DNA of 64,000 nucleotides from NCBI GenBank assembly GCA_030562195.1, contig JAUJPP010000005.1, positions 19,827,106 to 19,891,105 of the forward strand, read 5' to 3'. This document shows, piece by piece, positions 50,845 through 63,313 of this stretch. Position numbers and translations under genes: made by a program. The notes beneath the pieces were generated by a model that saw nothing but the letters and a program-made list of their open reading frames with translations, made no database searches and was not told the origin of the DNA. Numbering within the stretch: position 1 is the first letter of the stretch; each line of letters begins with the position of its first letter. Source of the stretch: Nipponacmea schrenckii (Eukaryota; Mollusca; Gastropoda; Lottiidae).

Positions 50845-51085
50845 TAAATCGTACTGTTATGTATGTTTTTGAACTAATAACGTTCCTGTACCTTATTGGA
50901 CTAATGAAATAGAGTTTTATATTCTACTGTTCTGAATCTTATTGAACTAATCACGTCTCTGTATCTTATTGAACTAATGAAAATGAAATGGAGTTTATAT
51001 ATTTTACTGTTCGGTTTTTATTGGGCTGATGTCATAAAATATGTTTTATGTCATACTGTTCTGTATCTTATCGATACATAAGTAT
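50845..51085 (+). repeat. Degenerate 50-60 bp tandem repeat, about four copies
   Basis: The unit cgttcctgtaccttattgga, ctaatgaaatagagttttat, attctactgttctg recurs from 50870 to 51075 with indels. Confidence 0.75.
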
Positions 51086-51195
51086 GTTATGCGTGGGAAT
51101 GAATTGAAATTGCAGCACCTTAATAAGTCACTCAAATGAAATAAATAAAACGCCATTCTTTATTCTATTTAATTATAAGACCAATAACATGTATC

Positions 51196-51670
51196 TTAAA
51201 GGGATAATAGGCGTTAGAACGAACATAAAATTTTAAGTTCACTCAAATTTGGACAATAACAGTATATATCCATCAGTGGACTTACCTGTACATCAAAATC
51301 CCTCTAAAACCCGATAAATCCCCAAAATAAGGTAGTTAATCATAAAACGCTTGAGCCATCCATCAAGCGATTTTCAAATCGTGTAAATATAAAGGGAAGT
51401 AACTCTAACATGTGAGTTTTCACGCGTCCTTGACCCCTACTGTTGAATTCCACAATGATGTTTTAGCGTTGATTTACCAGACGCTTTTATTCTCAAACTG
51501 AATGGAATCGTCGCTGGCTCACTTTTTTTTTTAAATTCCGAATATATTTTTATTGTGGCTTTTTAAAATTTGGAAAAGTGTGGGATGCATACTTATTTAA
51601 CTAATAGTCAATATGAAACACAAATATAAGACATAGGACGAGTTTATTCTAACGCCTATTATCCCTTTAA
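51196..51670. mobile_element. TTAA-flanked MITE with 20-bp perfect terminal inverted repeats
   Basis: TTAA at 51196-51199 is followed by agggataataggcgttagaa. The right end is the exact reverse complement, followed by TTAA at 51667-51670. Internal length is 467 bases, with no coding capacity. TTAA target sites are the hallmark of piggyBac-type transposases, so a piggyBac-like mobiliser is inferred. The match between ends is perfect, so the insertion is fairly young. Confidence 0.85.
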
Positions 51671-54539
51671 TCTTTTAGTTTTAGAAATAGCTCGACTAGG
51701 ATATGATTTCAAATTATTACATTTCAAAGCAGGAATACTGTATTATTACTGTACATTTACAGTTAATGGTGGGCATATTTATATTTTTACGGACAGAGCA
51801 CGGGTCTATTCAGAGAAATAGTGTTTACATGAGAAGCACTCGTCTTATTACAGTTGAAGGTTCTTATAACCATCGCTCCTGAAGGCTTAGCTTGCTTCGA
51901 TGATGACGCGACTTTAATACTATAATATTGTGTTGAGGATTGATCTTTCATCTTACAAGTCCAACAAGAGAAATGCAATTATCTTTATTTCATTTCTCTG
52001 CCTTTAGCTCGGACCAGTCCCCATTCTCCCTTTACCCTCCATTTCTTTATTCTTTTTCGTCCCTTTATGGGAAGGCTGTCGCATATTTCAGACAGAATAA
52101 TCTCTTTTTTAAATTTAAATCTTTTTTTTTAGTAATAGTTTTGTTTTTCACCACTGTTCCTCTTTCCTTCAAGCCTATATCGTTATGTCTCAATACTCCC
52201 TAATTAATAACAGAATTGCTGTAAATCCGCTGCCTACAACTGCTATTGATGACTTTAGTGATTTGATTAATATCTCATACACAGAACGATAGCCATATCA
52301 TTATCGACCTTGTCATGTTAGAGACAAATGATCCGCATAAAATAAACGACTTTTCCAAAAGCACCAAGGTTAAATGTTTATTCCTCTATCTTTCTTTCTG
52401 GTAATCCGATACATGCCGATTCTCACTGTGTTTCTGATAGTACCGCACAGTATATTAGACGCTTGCTACCTCGTTGAAGTAGTTTTTTTCTTTAATCTTA
52501 GCAATCCCCTTATTCTATTCTATGTTCCACTGTATAGATATTCCCCAATACCAACCTAATATTCATCGCAACGTGCACGGCGACAACCGGAAGTAAAAAA
52601 AGATTAAGTCAGTATGCATATTACCTTAGAGATAACGCCTACATACCTGTTCAACTAAAATCCCTACGTTTCTCTTTGACAGCATGTTTCGGATTGCGAT
52701 GTAAAGTAATATCTGATAGTCAGTAGAAAGCGATCTATTTAATCTTGATGGTACTATTGACGCCGATAGTATATGTCGAGAAGAAGAAACTTGTTGACTA
52801 CGGACCGTGACTGATCTACGAGACGGCAGTATAATACAATACTATCTTGTAAACATGCTATAAAGCCCTACTACCATTGGTACTAATGTTATATTCAATA
52901 CAGCATGTCCAATAATGAAATTAATATATCACATAAACATTGTTAGCAATGTATACGTTGGAAGTTGACAAAACAAAATACCTGATGAACATCGTGGAGT
53001 CTCTGTTCACCAGCTAAATACCAAATAAACCATAGACCATCTGAATCACTTTCTTTGTCACCTTACTCATGAATTTGGCATTGACTTTGGGATTTAATAG
53101 GCACATACCGGTTCTCTCTGGCCATAAACCGTTGACGAATTTTGATAAACAAGCGAATCAATTTAAGCAGCTCTAGAGATAATAGTACAAATTGAAACAG
53201 TTTAACCGTCAAATACCTATTAGTTAATCGGTGCCAGAGGATTTCTGGTGTGTATTGCTCGATGACATAGCGGCCATTGACCTAATTTTAAAAGCGGGTC
53301 TTAAATGGAAAATAGTCAATATCATGATGGAAAGCTGGAAAATAAAATTCAGATTGGGTCATTAATTGAAGTTGGTGAACCTAATACACGATCACTCCCT
53401 TTCATTTTCTTGCTAGTGTCTTTTTATCGATATTTTAAGTGTTGACAGAGAAAATTATCGGGTTTCTGGAAGCGGTTTTTCCCTGTCAAGTGTTAAAGAA
53501 ATTGTCTGAGTACTGCCAGATTAATTCGTCTTTTTGTATTTTTTCTATCCCCCAAACCACGTTTAAATAAGATTCTCTGCCGACAGAATGAGACAAAAAC
53601 TTTGAAGGTTTAATTTATTAGGAGAGCAAGACAAATTGTTATCTGTTTTTCTACAACCTTTAAAAACCTGGAGTAGATTATACCGGACGAGCATAATTGG
53701 TTTATTCTTAGAGAACGAAAGAGGCCACGAAAATATTACTCTTCTACTTTTTAGAACCCGATTAACTTGTATAGGCCAAATAACTCTTTGCTTTTAACAA
53801 CCCTGACATTTGCGAACTTCGAGTATATAATGCCTGACACATTACTTAAATAAAACCACCCTATTCCATAACCTATGTGATGAAGTGTGGGCGTCGGGTG
53901 GGAGGGTAGATATTGTTGTCTCGATTATTTATTCCCAAAGACATCAAGTGGTTTATGCCCTAGATGATGAGCAAACACTGTACCAATGCTTTATGAGATG
54001 GAGTTGCAAGATTATGTTTCTAATAGGGAAGACATAGACAGTATTGTTTTCTCGAGAGGTAAACCCACAAGACAACGCCTTCTCCGGTTTTTGCCCTTCG
54101 CGAATTATTAAGGGTTACTTTTAACTTGCTAATGATTGTGTTACAATGTTAGATTCAATGTGTTATATATCTCAAGATAACTGTGTCACTGTGAAGATAT
54201 GTTTAACTGCTTCAGATGAACAAAGCATCTTCTTTTCTTTAAAAATTGTCCAAGAATCTAACTATCCTTTTCTGTTCTTCATCTTGCCGAGGTGTCATAA
54301 GACGTTTAACAGGCCCTATACGATCAACACGTATTTATTCTAATCAATGTTCTGGTCAGGAAATAGGCTTGCCATAAAACATTATCTGGACACATCCAAG
54401 ATATCTGTATCACTAACAGTACACGTCTACATCGGATCAAGATCATTATTGTCATAACGATTTCCATCAATTATTGACCGATTAACTTAATATAATATAG
54501 ACCAGCTTTGTTTCTATAATAACGGTTTAGACTTATCTG
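51671..54539. other. Non-coding sequence, no gene seen
   Basis: The frame at 51940-52203 is low-complexity (Phe/Ser/Leu-rich) and is not called. No other feature. Confidence 0.35.
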
Positions 54540-54650
54540 TCAGATCCAGAGTTGATATAGGTATTCATAACTGCCCTGTGTTGATATATTGTCAGATCCA
54601 GCACTGATATCCGCATCTATAACGATTCAGTTTTGATATATTGTCGACAA
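54540..54650 (+). repeat. Short degenerate tandem repeat
   Basis: tgtcagatccagagttgata (54539) and tgtcagatccagcactgata (54591) begin two units, with a partial third (cagttttgatatattgtc, 54629). Confidence 0.7.
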
Positions 54651-57342
54651 TGCTTCCGATCGCTGACCTCATTCTGTTATCTCTTCTCTTCCTAGTCTAA
54701 GGTAACGCAATAGATAAGATTTGTGATGACGACCCTTTTAGAATCAGATTCCGTGGTCTGGACTTGCTTAAATTACCTTGCAATATATCAATACCTTCTT
54801 ATGGGCAGGATATTCGCTTTGATTAGATTTATGGCACCTTTCAAATATCTGTATCAAGATTTTTACTCCAAAAGTGGGTCGAATTTGGGACTCTGCTGGA
54901 CTGATGGACTACTACGACTAAGTGTTAGGTTCAGCCCCGTCACTAGGACTGAATCGGTACTGGGGCTCTTATGCCTTATTTTAGTCTTTGCTCTCCCTCT
55001 CCCGTAGGAAATTTTGAAAACTAGAGGCCTAGAAAACGTATTTTTGACTTTCGACCCATTCCCATTTAAAGTGTTTTGTTGTTGTTGTAAATAATTCAAT
55101 CTCAGTTTTAAGAGAGGACAATTGGTGGGGCTTGATTCTCACAAGTCGGGGCCCAGCCCCGTGGACCCCACCTTGACTACGGGGCTGGCTAGATGCCTTA
55201 ATCAACACGTTCTTGTTGATAATAAGCCGCTTTGACTGAATTCATATTACGTATCCAATATGTTCATGGTTCTCCGAATGGGGTTCAGTATAGATGGTTG
55301 GCTTAAACCATCAAGTTTGCCAGTGATAGCTGGTTGCTGACAAACGTGTTGTTTAGGAGTATGATCATCACTGCCACTTTAGTCTTCTAGACTGTTGGAC
55401 CATTTAACCATTACGGATATTAGTTGTATTGAGCTTCTGGACTAAACCTGGGGCGTTCGACTAATAAAGTAGTTTTTCTTTTCAACAAATGCTACGGAGC
55501 ACTGTTAGCTATCATGAAGGTCTGGGGCTTGGGGTTCGGTCCTAATCTTAGCGGAGAATGTACGTTCATATATACACATGCAGAATGTTTCTATGCAGTT
55601 TGTTTGTTTTGAATAAGTTGTATTGTATCCGAATGACATCTTCAAATTGACATTGGGTTTATTTACCTGAACGCCCCTCAGTTATAGACTGTCTTTATGA
55701 GTATTAAGCTGTTTATTACTTAGGAGTCTAATACCTTGCTAATATACATTGATCATATACTTAAAATTATGAGTGATTCTTGCCGATAGCTGGACATCAG
55801 ACTTAAATAGAATCAGCTTCTAGCAAAGCCTTATTTTAATTAGTCTGATTAAATCTTATTAAAATCAGTTGCTGCCATGCTTTCGTAAGGGTAGTGTTAC
55901 GAAACATTATATGTTGGTCCATTTGAATAGATGGCTGTTTCAGAGGACACTTACACGCAGATGTCATATTTATAAGTAATTGTGTTAGATATTCAAGCAT
56001 AATACTATTGTTAGTCATTGGTTTAACGTTGATCATCGTCGGACAGTCCGTAATCATTTACAACTGTCCTTGTTATATCAGCTGATAACTGGAAGCATCG
56101 CAAAATGTTTTCAAGCAGAATCAGAATACATGTACATGTAGAAATAATACCCAATTACAACGTTTGCTTACTTTCAGATCATGCTTTTCTCAAGAACACC
56201 TCATCCCACTCTGCAACACCCACTCTGCAACTAGGCTTGTAAACTAGACACTCGTGATTCTTTTTTTTTTTCATTATGTGACACTATCCGTGGGTGTTGA
56301 ATGAAGAGACCAGACTTTTGATGTTATGTAGTAGATCCTTCATTGGTATTGAAGATTAACAAAAAGCTTCACGTTGTGTTTCGTTGGATATGTTATGCCT
56401 TCAAGTCTGGGGGAGTTTGTTTGATGGCTGCAGAATTTGAACTCCCCGAAACTTGCTCTGTTACGGAATATATATCCTGACCCAGGTTTACCCTCCAACC
56501 TGTATCACATGCTCTGCGTCCAGATCGTTTATTGGAGGAAACGTTTAATTGCGCAGTTTGAGCACAAGTGACTGCACACGTATTGGCTGGATCATTCCTA
56601 AATAGAATTATTTATATTCATTAAATGTTATGTTTGAATAGTGTTGACAGCCAACTGGGGTGATTAACTCGTATACCTGACCAGGTCTCTATCACGCAGC
56701 CACGGTACCATGATACAAAGGCATTAAAAAAAGCATATCATGCAGACATAAGCAGGGTTGACTTCACACAACACATTAGGAGGTAAAGTGTAACAAATAT
56801 AAATTCCAGCAGAGTAGAATAATATCGAAGTAGAACGTGGAAAACCGTGGGAGTGTTTGATACTAAATTAGCTCATCATTAAATTGATTATCCATTGTTA
56901 CAGCAAATGGATCTTTGATCGTACTGAACTCTACCGGAAAATATCTGCACAAGACTGAATATACCAGAAAATCACTACAAAGTAATTTCATTTACTGTAG
57001 CGTTTAACTTAAGTACATGAACCCAGCGCTTAGCTTTGATTTGAAGGAATATATTATTTATTGAGCCGTTAATCAGCTTCTGATGTTACGTTACGCCTTA
57101 ATGAATAGTAAAACAATAACTTAACTAACTCGATAATCTCTCATTTGTTATATTATTGGCTTTATTGGATATGGAATGAAATGAGGTTTTTCGTCTTACA
57201 GTTTTCTTTACTTCATAAGCTTACGTTTTATTTCGTTATTAAGCAGATGTAGATTTTGGACTGTTCCATTTCTTTGTTGCTGCTAACTTATAAGCCTTAA
57301 CAAAATAGGAAGATAGGCTGAAAACCACAATCTTAGATTTCA
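54651..57342. other. Non-coding sequence, with a GC-richer repeat-like stretch at about 54860-55200
   Basis: The stretch at 54860-55200 contains cagccccgtcac, gaaattttgaaaactaga and the palindromic ggggcccagcccc. It looks like a fragment of a dispersed repeat, but no second copy was found here. The overlapping frames at 54723-55099 come from it. No gene supported. Confidence 0.35.
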
Positions 57343-57388
57343 GGGAAGGGAGGGATTGAATCTCCCAGATGTACAGGCCTAGGGTGGA
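57343..57388. repeat. Dispersed repeat fragment, second copy
   Basis: Counterpart of 24550-24592, sharing cccagatgta-aggcctaggg and the preceding ggaagg-aggattg. Confidence 0.6.
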
Positions 57389-57483
57389 GCAAATAATGAA
57401 TATGGTCTCGGTGATGACTTTGTCCATCTGTCGAGTTATTGGTCCATTTGCAAAAACTGATATATATTTTAATAAATATACAA

Positions 57484-57542
57484 TAATCTGATTAGATAAT
57501 TACACTTAATTTCAAATAAATGATAGACCAATCAGATGACCG
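57484..57542 (-). mobile_element. Small foldback element (copy 2)
   Basis: Reverse-complement counterpart of 49727-49791, with arms aatctgattagataatt (57485) and gatagaccaatcagatgac (57522). Confidence 0.6.
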
Positions 57543-58287
57543 GAACACTTGAATTCTCTTAAGTAAAGTTTTCCACAACAGGTTCCTTTGTCTTTGAGAG
57601 TCAAGTGTGTTTCATTGTTGCGTTCGTCAATACATAGAATGAATAGAATATCTATAAATAACCATATAGCAATGTTCGGTATTCATGAAGTTACTAGCTA
57701 GTGAAGATTATCGTCTTTACTGTGTTTGTCATGGCTAATAAGGGATTACAGTTTATTATAAAGTTATTGCTAATAAAGAACTATATTATTACCATTCTCC
57801 GGTCTATTATTGGGTTTTAGACCATTTGAGTTTTTTCACTGCATCTTCAATCATTTTTTATTGATTGGATCAGGAGTTAAGAAATACAAGTCAGAGCCGG
57901 ATCGCCCCGAAACACGAACAGTAGCATAACAAGTTTCCAAGTCCTTCGTTATATTTCGTAACGTATCGGGTTAATATAAGCTTCGGCTTGTTTTCAACAC
58001 CACATAAATTGTATGTTTTCACCATTTGCAAATTTTGAATAAACATTAAAACACTATAAGTCTACACGATCAGGTAGAGGAAATGTAGAACACACCATTA
58101 ATATGTCAAAATGTTGTTTATAAGACATACAGAAGTAGGAAAATTACATTAAACACTAAGATATATGGATGTACTACTACTTACTTTCTATGTTTCGAAA
58201 CACATACAGGTAACGTTATCAAGTAAAATGATTAACAGCTAAAACAGTGACAAAAGTAGTATATAATATAGTAAGAAGAAGTACATA

Positions 58288-58460
58288 CAGTAAAACCTGG
58301 ATTATCCGGAACCTGGATGTACCGGAATCCTGTTCAAACCGACACGATTCTACGGTCCCGATATTTTCCTCCATTGCTTAACTACATTTAACCTTTGTAA
58401 ACTGGCAACCTCTATACATCGGAACTGGCATCAATCGTTGGTCCCGAATGACAGAATCAA
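58288..58460 (+). mobile_element. pogo/Tigger-like transposon terminus, truncated
   Basis: The segment begins with a TA dinucleotide then cagtaaaacctggattatcc, followed by ggaacctggatgtaccggaa. CAGT followed by acctggattatccgg is the familiar start of pogo/Tigger-family inverted repeats, which insert at TA. The interior motif aacctctatacatcggaac is of the same style. No opposite terminus or transposase was found. Confidence 0.5.
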
Positions 58461-59210
58461 CTATATTTCACCTGCACAAAACGGCATCAAAAGCGAACAC
58501 CGACACCGGTCACGTGATTTCGTGTTAAATAAAACTATGATTAGACCATTATACAATATATATCCTAATTAGATGTCAATTGATAATTAAAAAGAATGAA
58601 TGTAGTTGCTAGTGTTGAATGTTAGAATTTATTTCAATATGAACCCAGATAGGTATTAATTACTGGTTTATGGCTTCATGAGTCATTGGATTCTCTATGG
58701 TTTCAATGTCCAGTATAATTTGGTCGATTTTGAAATAAAGAGAGTAATTTAGAAGCATGTCCAGCTCGTTTATTTTTAAATAGATTACGTTTATTACATT
58801 TAACAGATCATTGTCCATCTGTTCGACTTGTTACAAATCGTCCAGAGTTCTTGACTAATTGAGTGAATGGTCATTTGATTATACTTAAGGTGGTTGCCTT
58901 TTGAAATGCGTGAAGGTCATGAGTCATTCTTTCACTTGTTCGTTCAATGTCTTCGTTAACATTGCATGAAAAAGATTGCAGTTTGTTTATAGTTCATTCG
59001 TTTGGTCATTCATTCATTTTCAGCTTAAAATCAAATGTTCCCTCATTTCAATTCCATATGGATTTGTATAACCTGTGCCACAGTCAAGCATCATGACGAC
59101 AAGAATTCCGCCTTGGTTTTAATAGTTTGTTTAGAAACATCGGAAATTGACTTTAATAGAATTAACTAGACCTGTCAATCAAACCCTTAACGCCACGATT
59201 GTTCAATTCC
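58461..59210. other. Non-coding sequence, no gene seen
   Basis: No feature recognised. Confidence 0.35.
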
Positions 59211-59663
59211 ATGGATTTCCGTCAAACTCCAGACGTCAATGTTACTACAAAGAGTGAAATTAGAATCGAGTTTTACATCCTAATGCTCTACATCTTCGAA
59301 AAACGAAATGATTTTGCAAGTATAACAACTTTCATTCTCGAGGATCGTGTCTACCTGCTGTTTCTTTTTGGCAAACGTCTTGGCATAACAAATAAGGATA
59401 ACAATCTAAGTTATCCAGAATGCTATTATTTAGCCAACATATTGGCAAGTATTTTACAAGATAACAACTTTAATCTCATGTCAAATTTCTTTCACAAAAA
59501 TAAAAACTCTATACGTAAACCGCCAATTCCATTTCAACACTATCGACTTGCTGCGAGTTTTATGCCCAAAATATGTGGCACCGGAGGCTTTCTAATGGAG
59601 GAAACGCAGAAAGCTTTTCTTTTATTTTCATGTTTTACTTTTTCAGGATCTTTCCATTTATAA
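59211..59663 (+). CDS. Unrecognised 150-residue ORF
   Basis: An ATG-started frame encodes MDFRQTPDVN... and ends in FTFSGSFHL. I recognise no domain. It holds a hydrophobic stretch (IEFYILMLYIF) near residues 18-29 and a Phe-rich C-terminus. In sequence of this AT content, stops should occur about every 14 codons, so I roughly estimate a 150-codon frame by chance once in several windows this size. It is suggestive but not convincing. It could be a lineage-specific gene, an exon of a longer gene or chance. Confidence 0.25.
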   Translation: MDFRQTPDVNVTTKSEIRIEFYILMLYIFEKRNDFASITTFILEDRVYLLFLFGKRLGITNKDNNLSYPECYYLANILASILQDNNFNLMSNFFHKNKNSIRKPPIPFQHYRLAASFMPKICGTGGFLMEETQKAFLLFSCFTFSGSFHL

Positions 59664-59803
59664 CATTTTTATACCTTTTTAATCATTTCTTGCGACTGTG
59701 TAAAAGATAATAGAATTTTAATGATGTCTTTTGTCAAACTGACATTTTCCCGGAAGCATAACAAAGCTAATCAAAAACCAGAAAATTACCAGAAAGCGTT
59801 TTT

Positions 59804-60000
59804 ATACGCCCACATGGAAATGTGGACGTATATTGCCGTCGCCCCTGTTATCCGATCTTAATGAAACTTGGTATACACGTATATATTGATGATATCTCGG
59901 TCAAGTTCGAAAATGGAAATTATCGCATGAACGGTTTTTGAGTTATTGTTGATAAACCTAATTATACCAAATTTACATAAGTCGAATGTGGTCCAGAAGG
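59804..60000 (+). mobile_element. Truncated relative of the ATACGCCCAC element
   Basis: It starts atacgcccacatgg, as does the element at 37847, and shares ttaatgaaacttggtata, tcggtcaagttc and gcatgaacggtttttgagtt. The right terminus (gtgggcgtat) is missing. An internal palindrome, ccacatggaaatgtgg, follows the start. Confidence 0.65.
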
Positions 60001-61045
60001 GTCAGGCTGCCCTGTCTTACAAGCATTAGTATTTGACTAAAGACTTTCTCTCAATATTTAACAGTATATGAGTTTCTGTTAATATGTCCATTTTAACATT
60101 GATGTCAGTAGAGGAAATCATGCTCTATGAAATTCATTTGGTTTTAAACTTTGTCAAAATATCTGATTTCTTCATAAGCTTCATACTTCCTACTCTGTAT
60201 TGCCTCTTTAATATAATTATTTTAATATATATGCTGTAATATTTGCAAATTGTAGCTTTAAGCGAGTAAGAATTGAAGACCGTAACTAGGTGAATTCGAA
60301 TAATAAAATGTTATACGACAGAAACAATATAACATATAATAAATCATATATCATATTTTGTTTTTTTTCATAAATTTGAGAAAATTACAAATCATGACAA
60401 ATTATTTCGCACTAAAAAAGAGTCCTTTGTTTTCTTGCTAAAAATAAATTTATAATAACATTATCCATTGTGTAGAAACAGACATAAGTGCAGTTGCCAG
60501 TGTTCTTCGTCTTTTCTGTGTGTAAATGACTATAATTTTGTGAAATTATTTGATTAGTTTGACAGAACAGTAGACATAATTTAAATCCGTCTAATAATTT
60601 AAACCATACATTCTTGCTTTCTTGCTGTTTGCAGTTGTAATTTCTTCCGATTTGACATTACGTGTTTTCTTATTCATCGTTAATGTTGAGACGGAAGGGG
60701 GTGGGTGGTAAAATCTTTATAGTACAAGTGTTGGGGCGTCCATTTAGGTAATTTATGATATTTCGATAATTTTTTTTTCAGTACTGTGATTTTCTTTAAT
60801 AAGTAAATCTCGTATTAGGGACCGAGGTAATCACCAATTATGCTGTTAAGTCTATTATTAATCGACCAATCAACACGCTTGCAAATAACGTTTAATTTTG
60901 TTGATATGAACTCCCACACGAAATAATGTATAAGGAAATGTATCCGAAACTAGTTGTCTCGACGAGGATTGAGTATCAGAAAGAGCAACACTAGTGAATT
61001 TGATGACAGGTATATCAGCGGGCCAATATCGATTACTATAAAGAG
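60001..61045. other. Non-coding AT-rich sequence, no gene seen
   Basis: No feature recognised. Confidence 0.35.
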
Positions 61046-61111
61046 TATATAAATCATAAATTAATGATATATAAATCATAAATTAATGATATATAAATCA
61101 TAAATTAATAA
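61046..61111 (+). repeat. 22-bp tandem repeat, three copies
   Basis: tatataaatcataaattaat plus ga, three times head to tail, the last with one substitution. Confidence 0.95.
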
Positions 61112-62780
61112 TATAAAAACTATCAAATTCATGTTGAAACTCATTGCTTTTGTACAGATAACTTTTTATTGTAAGTGCCACGCGAAAAGGCAATAAATTG
61201 TATGAGATATTAGTTCCTTTTTTTTTGCATTATGAATAAATTTCATCCAGTGCATTTCAAGGTTATATACAAACCATTGTCAATGGTTAGACAAGTGTAA
61301 GGCGTGTGTTTTGACATGGAAGTCGGAAAATAGAAAGAAAAGTCTTTTTTCATTATTTATCTACTCACTTCTTATAGGTAAACATAATTAAAAATGACTA
61401 CATTAGCTGACACTGTAAAATTGATAAATCAAACAGTATGAATGAATGATAACCACAAATGAAAAAAAATAACGACATAAAAACACACATATAATGACAA
61501 TAACCATCTCTTAATAAATTAAATCGATCATACAGTAAGAATTAAATTTCCTTTGGTGAATAGTCAGGATATGAGCTCTAGGTGAAAAGGGCATGAGCAG
61601 GACGAGGATTGTGTATCTCTGTAAAACTTGGGCTATTATAGTCATATGTAGTAAGTCACAGTTATTGTTGCCAGGTTCTCGCTAATATTCGCCGAGTTTA
61701 ATAACCATGCTTATTAGTGTGTTTTTTATTTTTTCACTTGGGAATTTAGAACTTTACAGAACCCTTAAATGTGACAATTTAGAGGAATACATTATTAGAC
61801 ATTATGATTGTTTATATATATGTATATATATTTAAACGTTCTGACTACAATTTCACAATCAACTTTGTGCTGTGTCTAATTATAATGGGAAAATTCAAGA
61901 ATCAGTCAAATTTAGAAAATTTTTTGTGTGTCGCTTGAACTCCTGCAGAATGATCTGTGACTTTTAATTTGGATACACCCAATGTTCAGTCACTTCCTAT
62001 AGATCAACAGGCAAGAAGCTTTTGTTTAGCTATAGGAGAGTTGAATAAGGGGCATTTATGACTGAATCACTATACTAGTGATAAATGCAGTCCTCCATAA
62101 ATGTAGCTGAATTTGAAGTGAAGGTTGATACCCGTCTTCAGACTTGCATGACTGCCTTTCAATATTCCGTCCAACATACAAGTCAGATAATTTTTATACA
62201 CTTGTTCCAGCTATTGGAAAGTCACAAATGATCTACAATCTTCTTGGAAAACAAGACAAATAACTAGTAGTTCGACGTATGAAGACACTATATGTTCAGG
62301 ATGTATAAACTTTCGACGGTTTTGACTGAAATTTGGTCAGGATCGCCTGTGAACTAAGATTGAGAGAATAGAGTTCCGAAATTTGACTGTAACACTTAAA
62401 CACCCTAATGCTCATACGTTCCTCAGGTTCAACTTTTGGAAATGTACTCCTATTTCAAGCTTTCCCTATAAGGATAGTGCATCCGAAAAAAAAACGTATC
62501 GGCAGCATAAGCTCCAGATAGTCAATAAGATATGAATCGAGTCTTGACGCAATAGAATATTCTTGTTGCAAGGTTCTCTCTGCTTGTCATGTCAATGATT
62601 GTGCTATTGTTGCTCATTCGTCTCTTTAGGAAGTTAAGTCCAATTTCTAGCGTTTCTTTCGAAAATTTGGTAACCGTAACATGGGATGCGTTCTTTCGAA
62701 TAATAACATTACCAAAGGCTTATATTTGTTTAATTCCTTTAAAAACATTTGACAATATGATGAGCATTAGTTAATTGACA
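61112..62780. other. Non-coding AT-rich sequence, no gene seen
   Basis: A tatatatgtatatatat palindrome is near 61815. No gene or element recognised. Confidence 0.35.
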
Positions 62781-63313
62781 AAGTCATTAGAGGCTACGTG
62801 GGGTTATCACGTGACAAAGGCCGTCAGGAGGAAGAAAAAAAGAGCGGTAAGTGTGAGAGATGTAGAGTGACTATAGTGAAGAAAAACACGCGGTTAGTTA
62901 ACTCTGAGTGAATCGTTACTTGATAGAGGGAATACACCATCGACTAATAACATTGATTCACAATCTCGTGTACTGTCCACACAGCTACGGCGGGGTCTTC
63001 TTACACTTCTGATCGGATGAGAATTAACACGATCTTGCGTTAATTTTAAAAGGTTTCAGTGTATGTCTTGAGTACTCTATCGATTGATCTCCAGTGTGTT
63101 TCTCTGCTGTATTTTGTTTTATGTAGAGATGATAATATTGTATTGATGGTATAACTGCTGTGTTGTCCTCTTTCGGATGTTATTAATATTGGATGTGATG
63201 TCCAGTCCGTGTTGCGTTTTAGTCAATGTGTTTTTTTATACGTTGTGTATTTGATTATGAAAATGAAAATAAAACTCAACAAATTTTAGTTAAAATTTAA
63301 AATAAATTCTAAA
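62781..63313 (+). promoter_or_regulatory. Upstream and 5' untranslated region of receptor exon copy 2
   Basis: An E-box CACGTG (tatcacgtgac, about 62808) is followed by a more balanced-composition stretch. A possible splice donor, gcg|gtaagt, is at about 62847, compatible with an upstream non-coding exon. The in-frame TAG at 63287 and the A-rich bases before ATG (ctaaaatgg, with G at +4) support the called start. The transcription start cannot be fixed from sequence alone. Confidence 0.3.

Noticed and set aside
51940..52203. 87-codon frame rich in Phe, Ser and Leu
   Set aside because: Low-complexity pyrimidine-rich DNA produces it; no domain.
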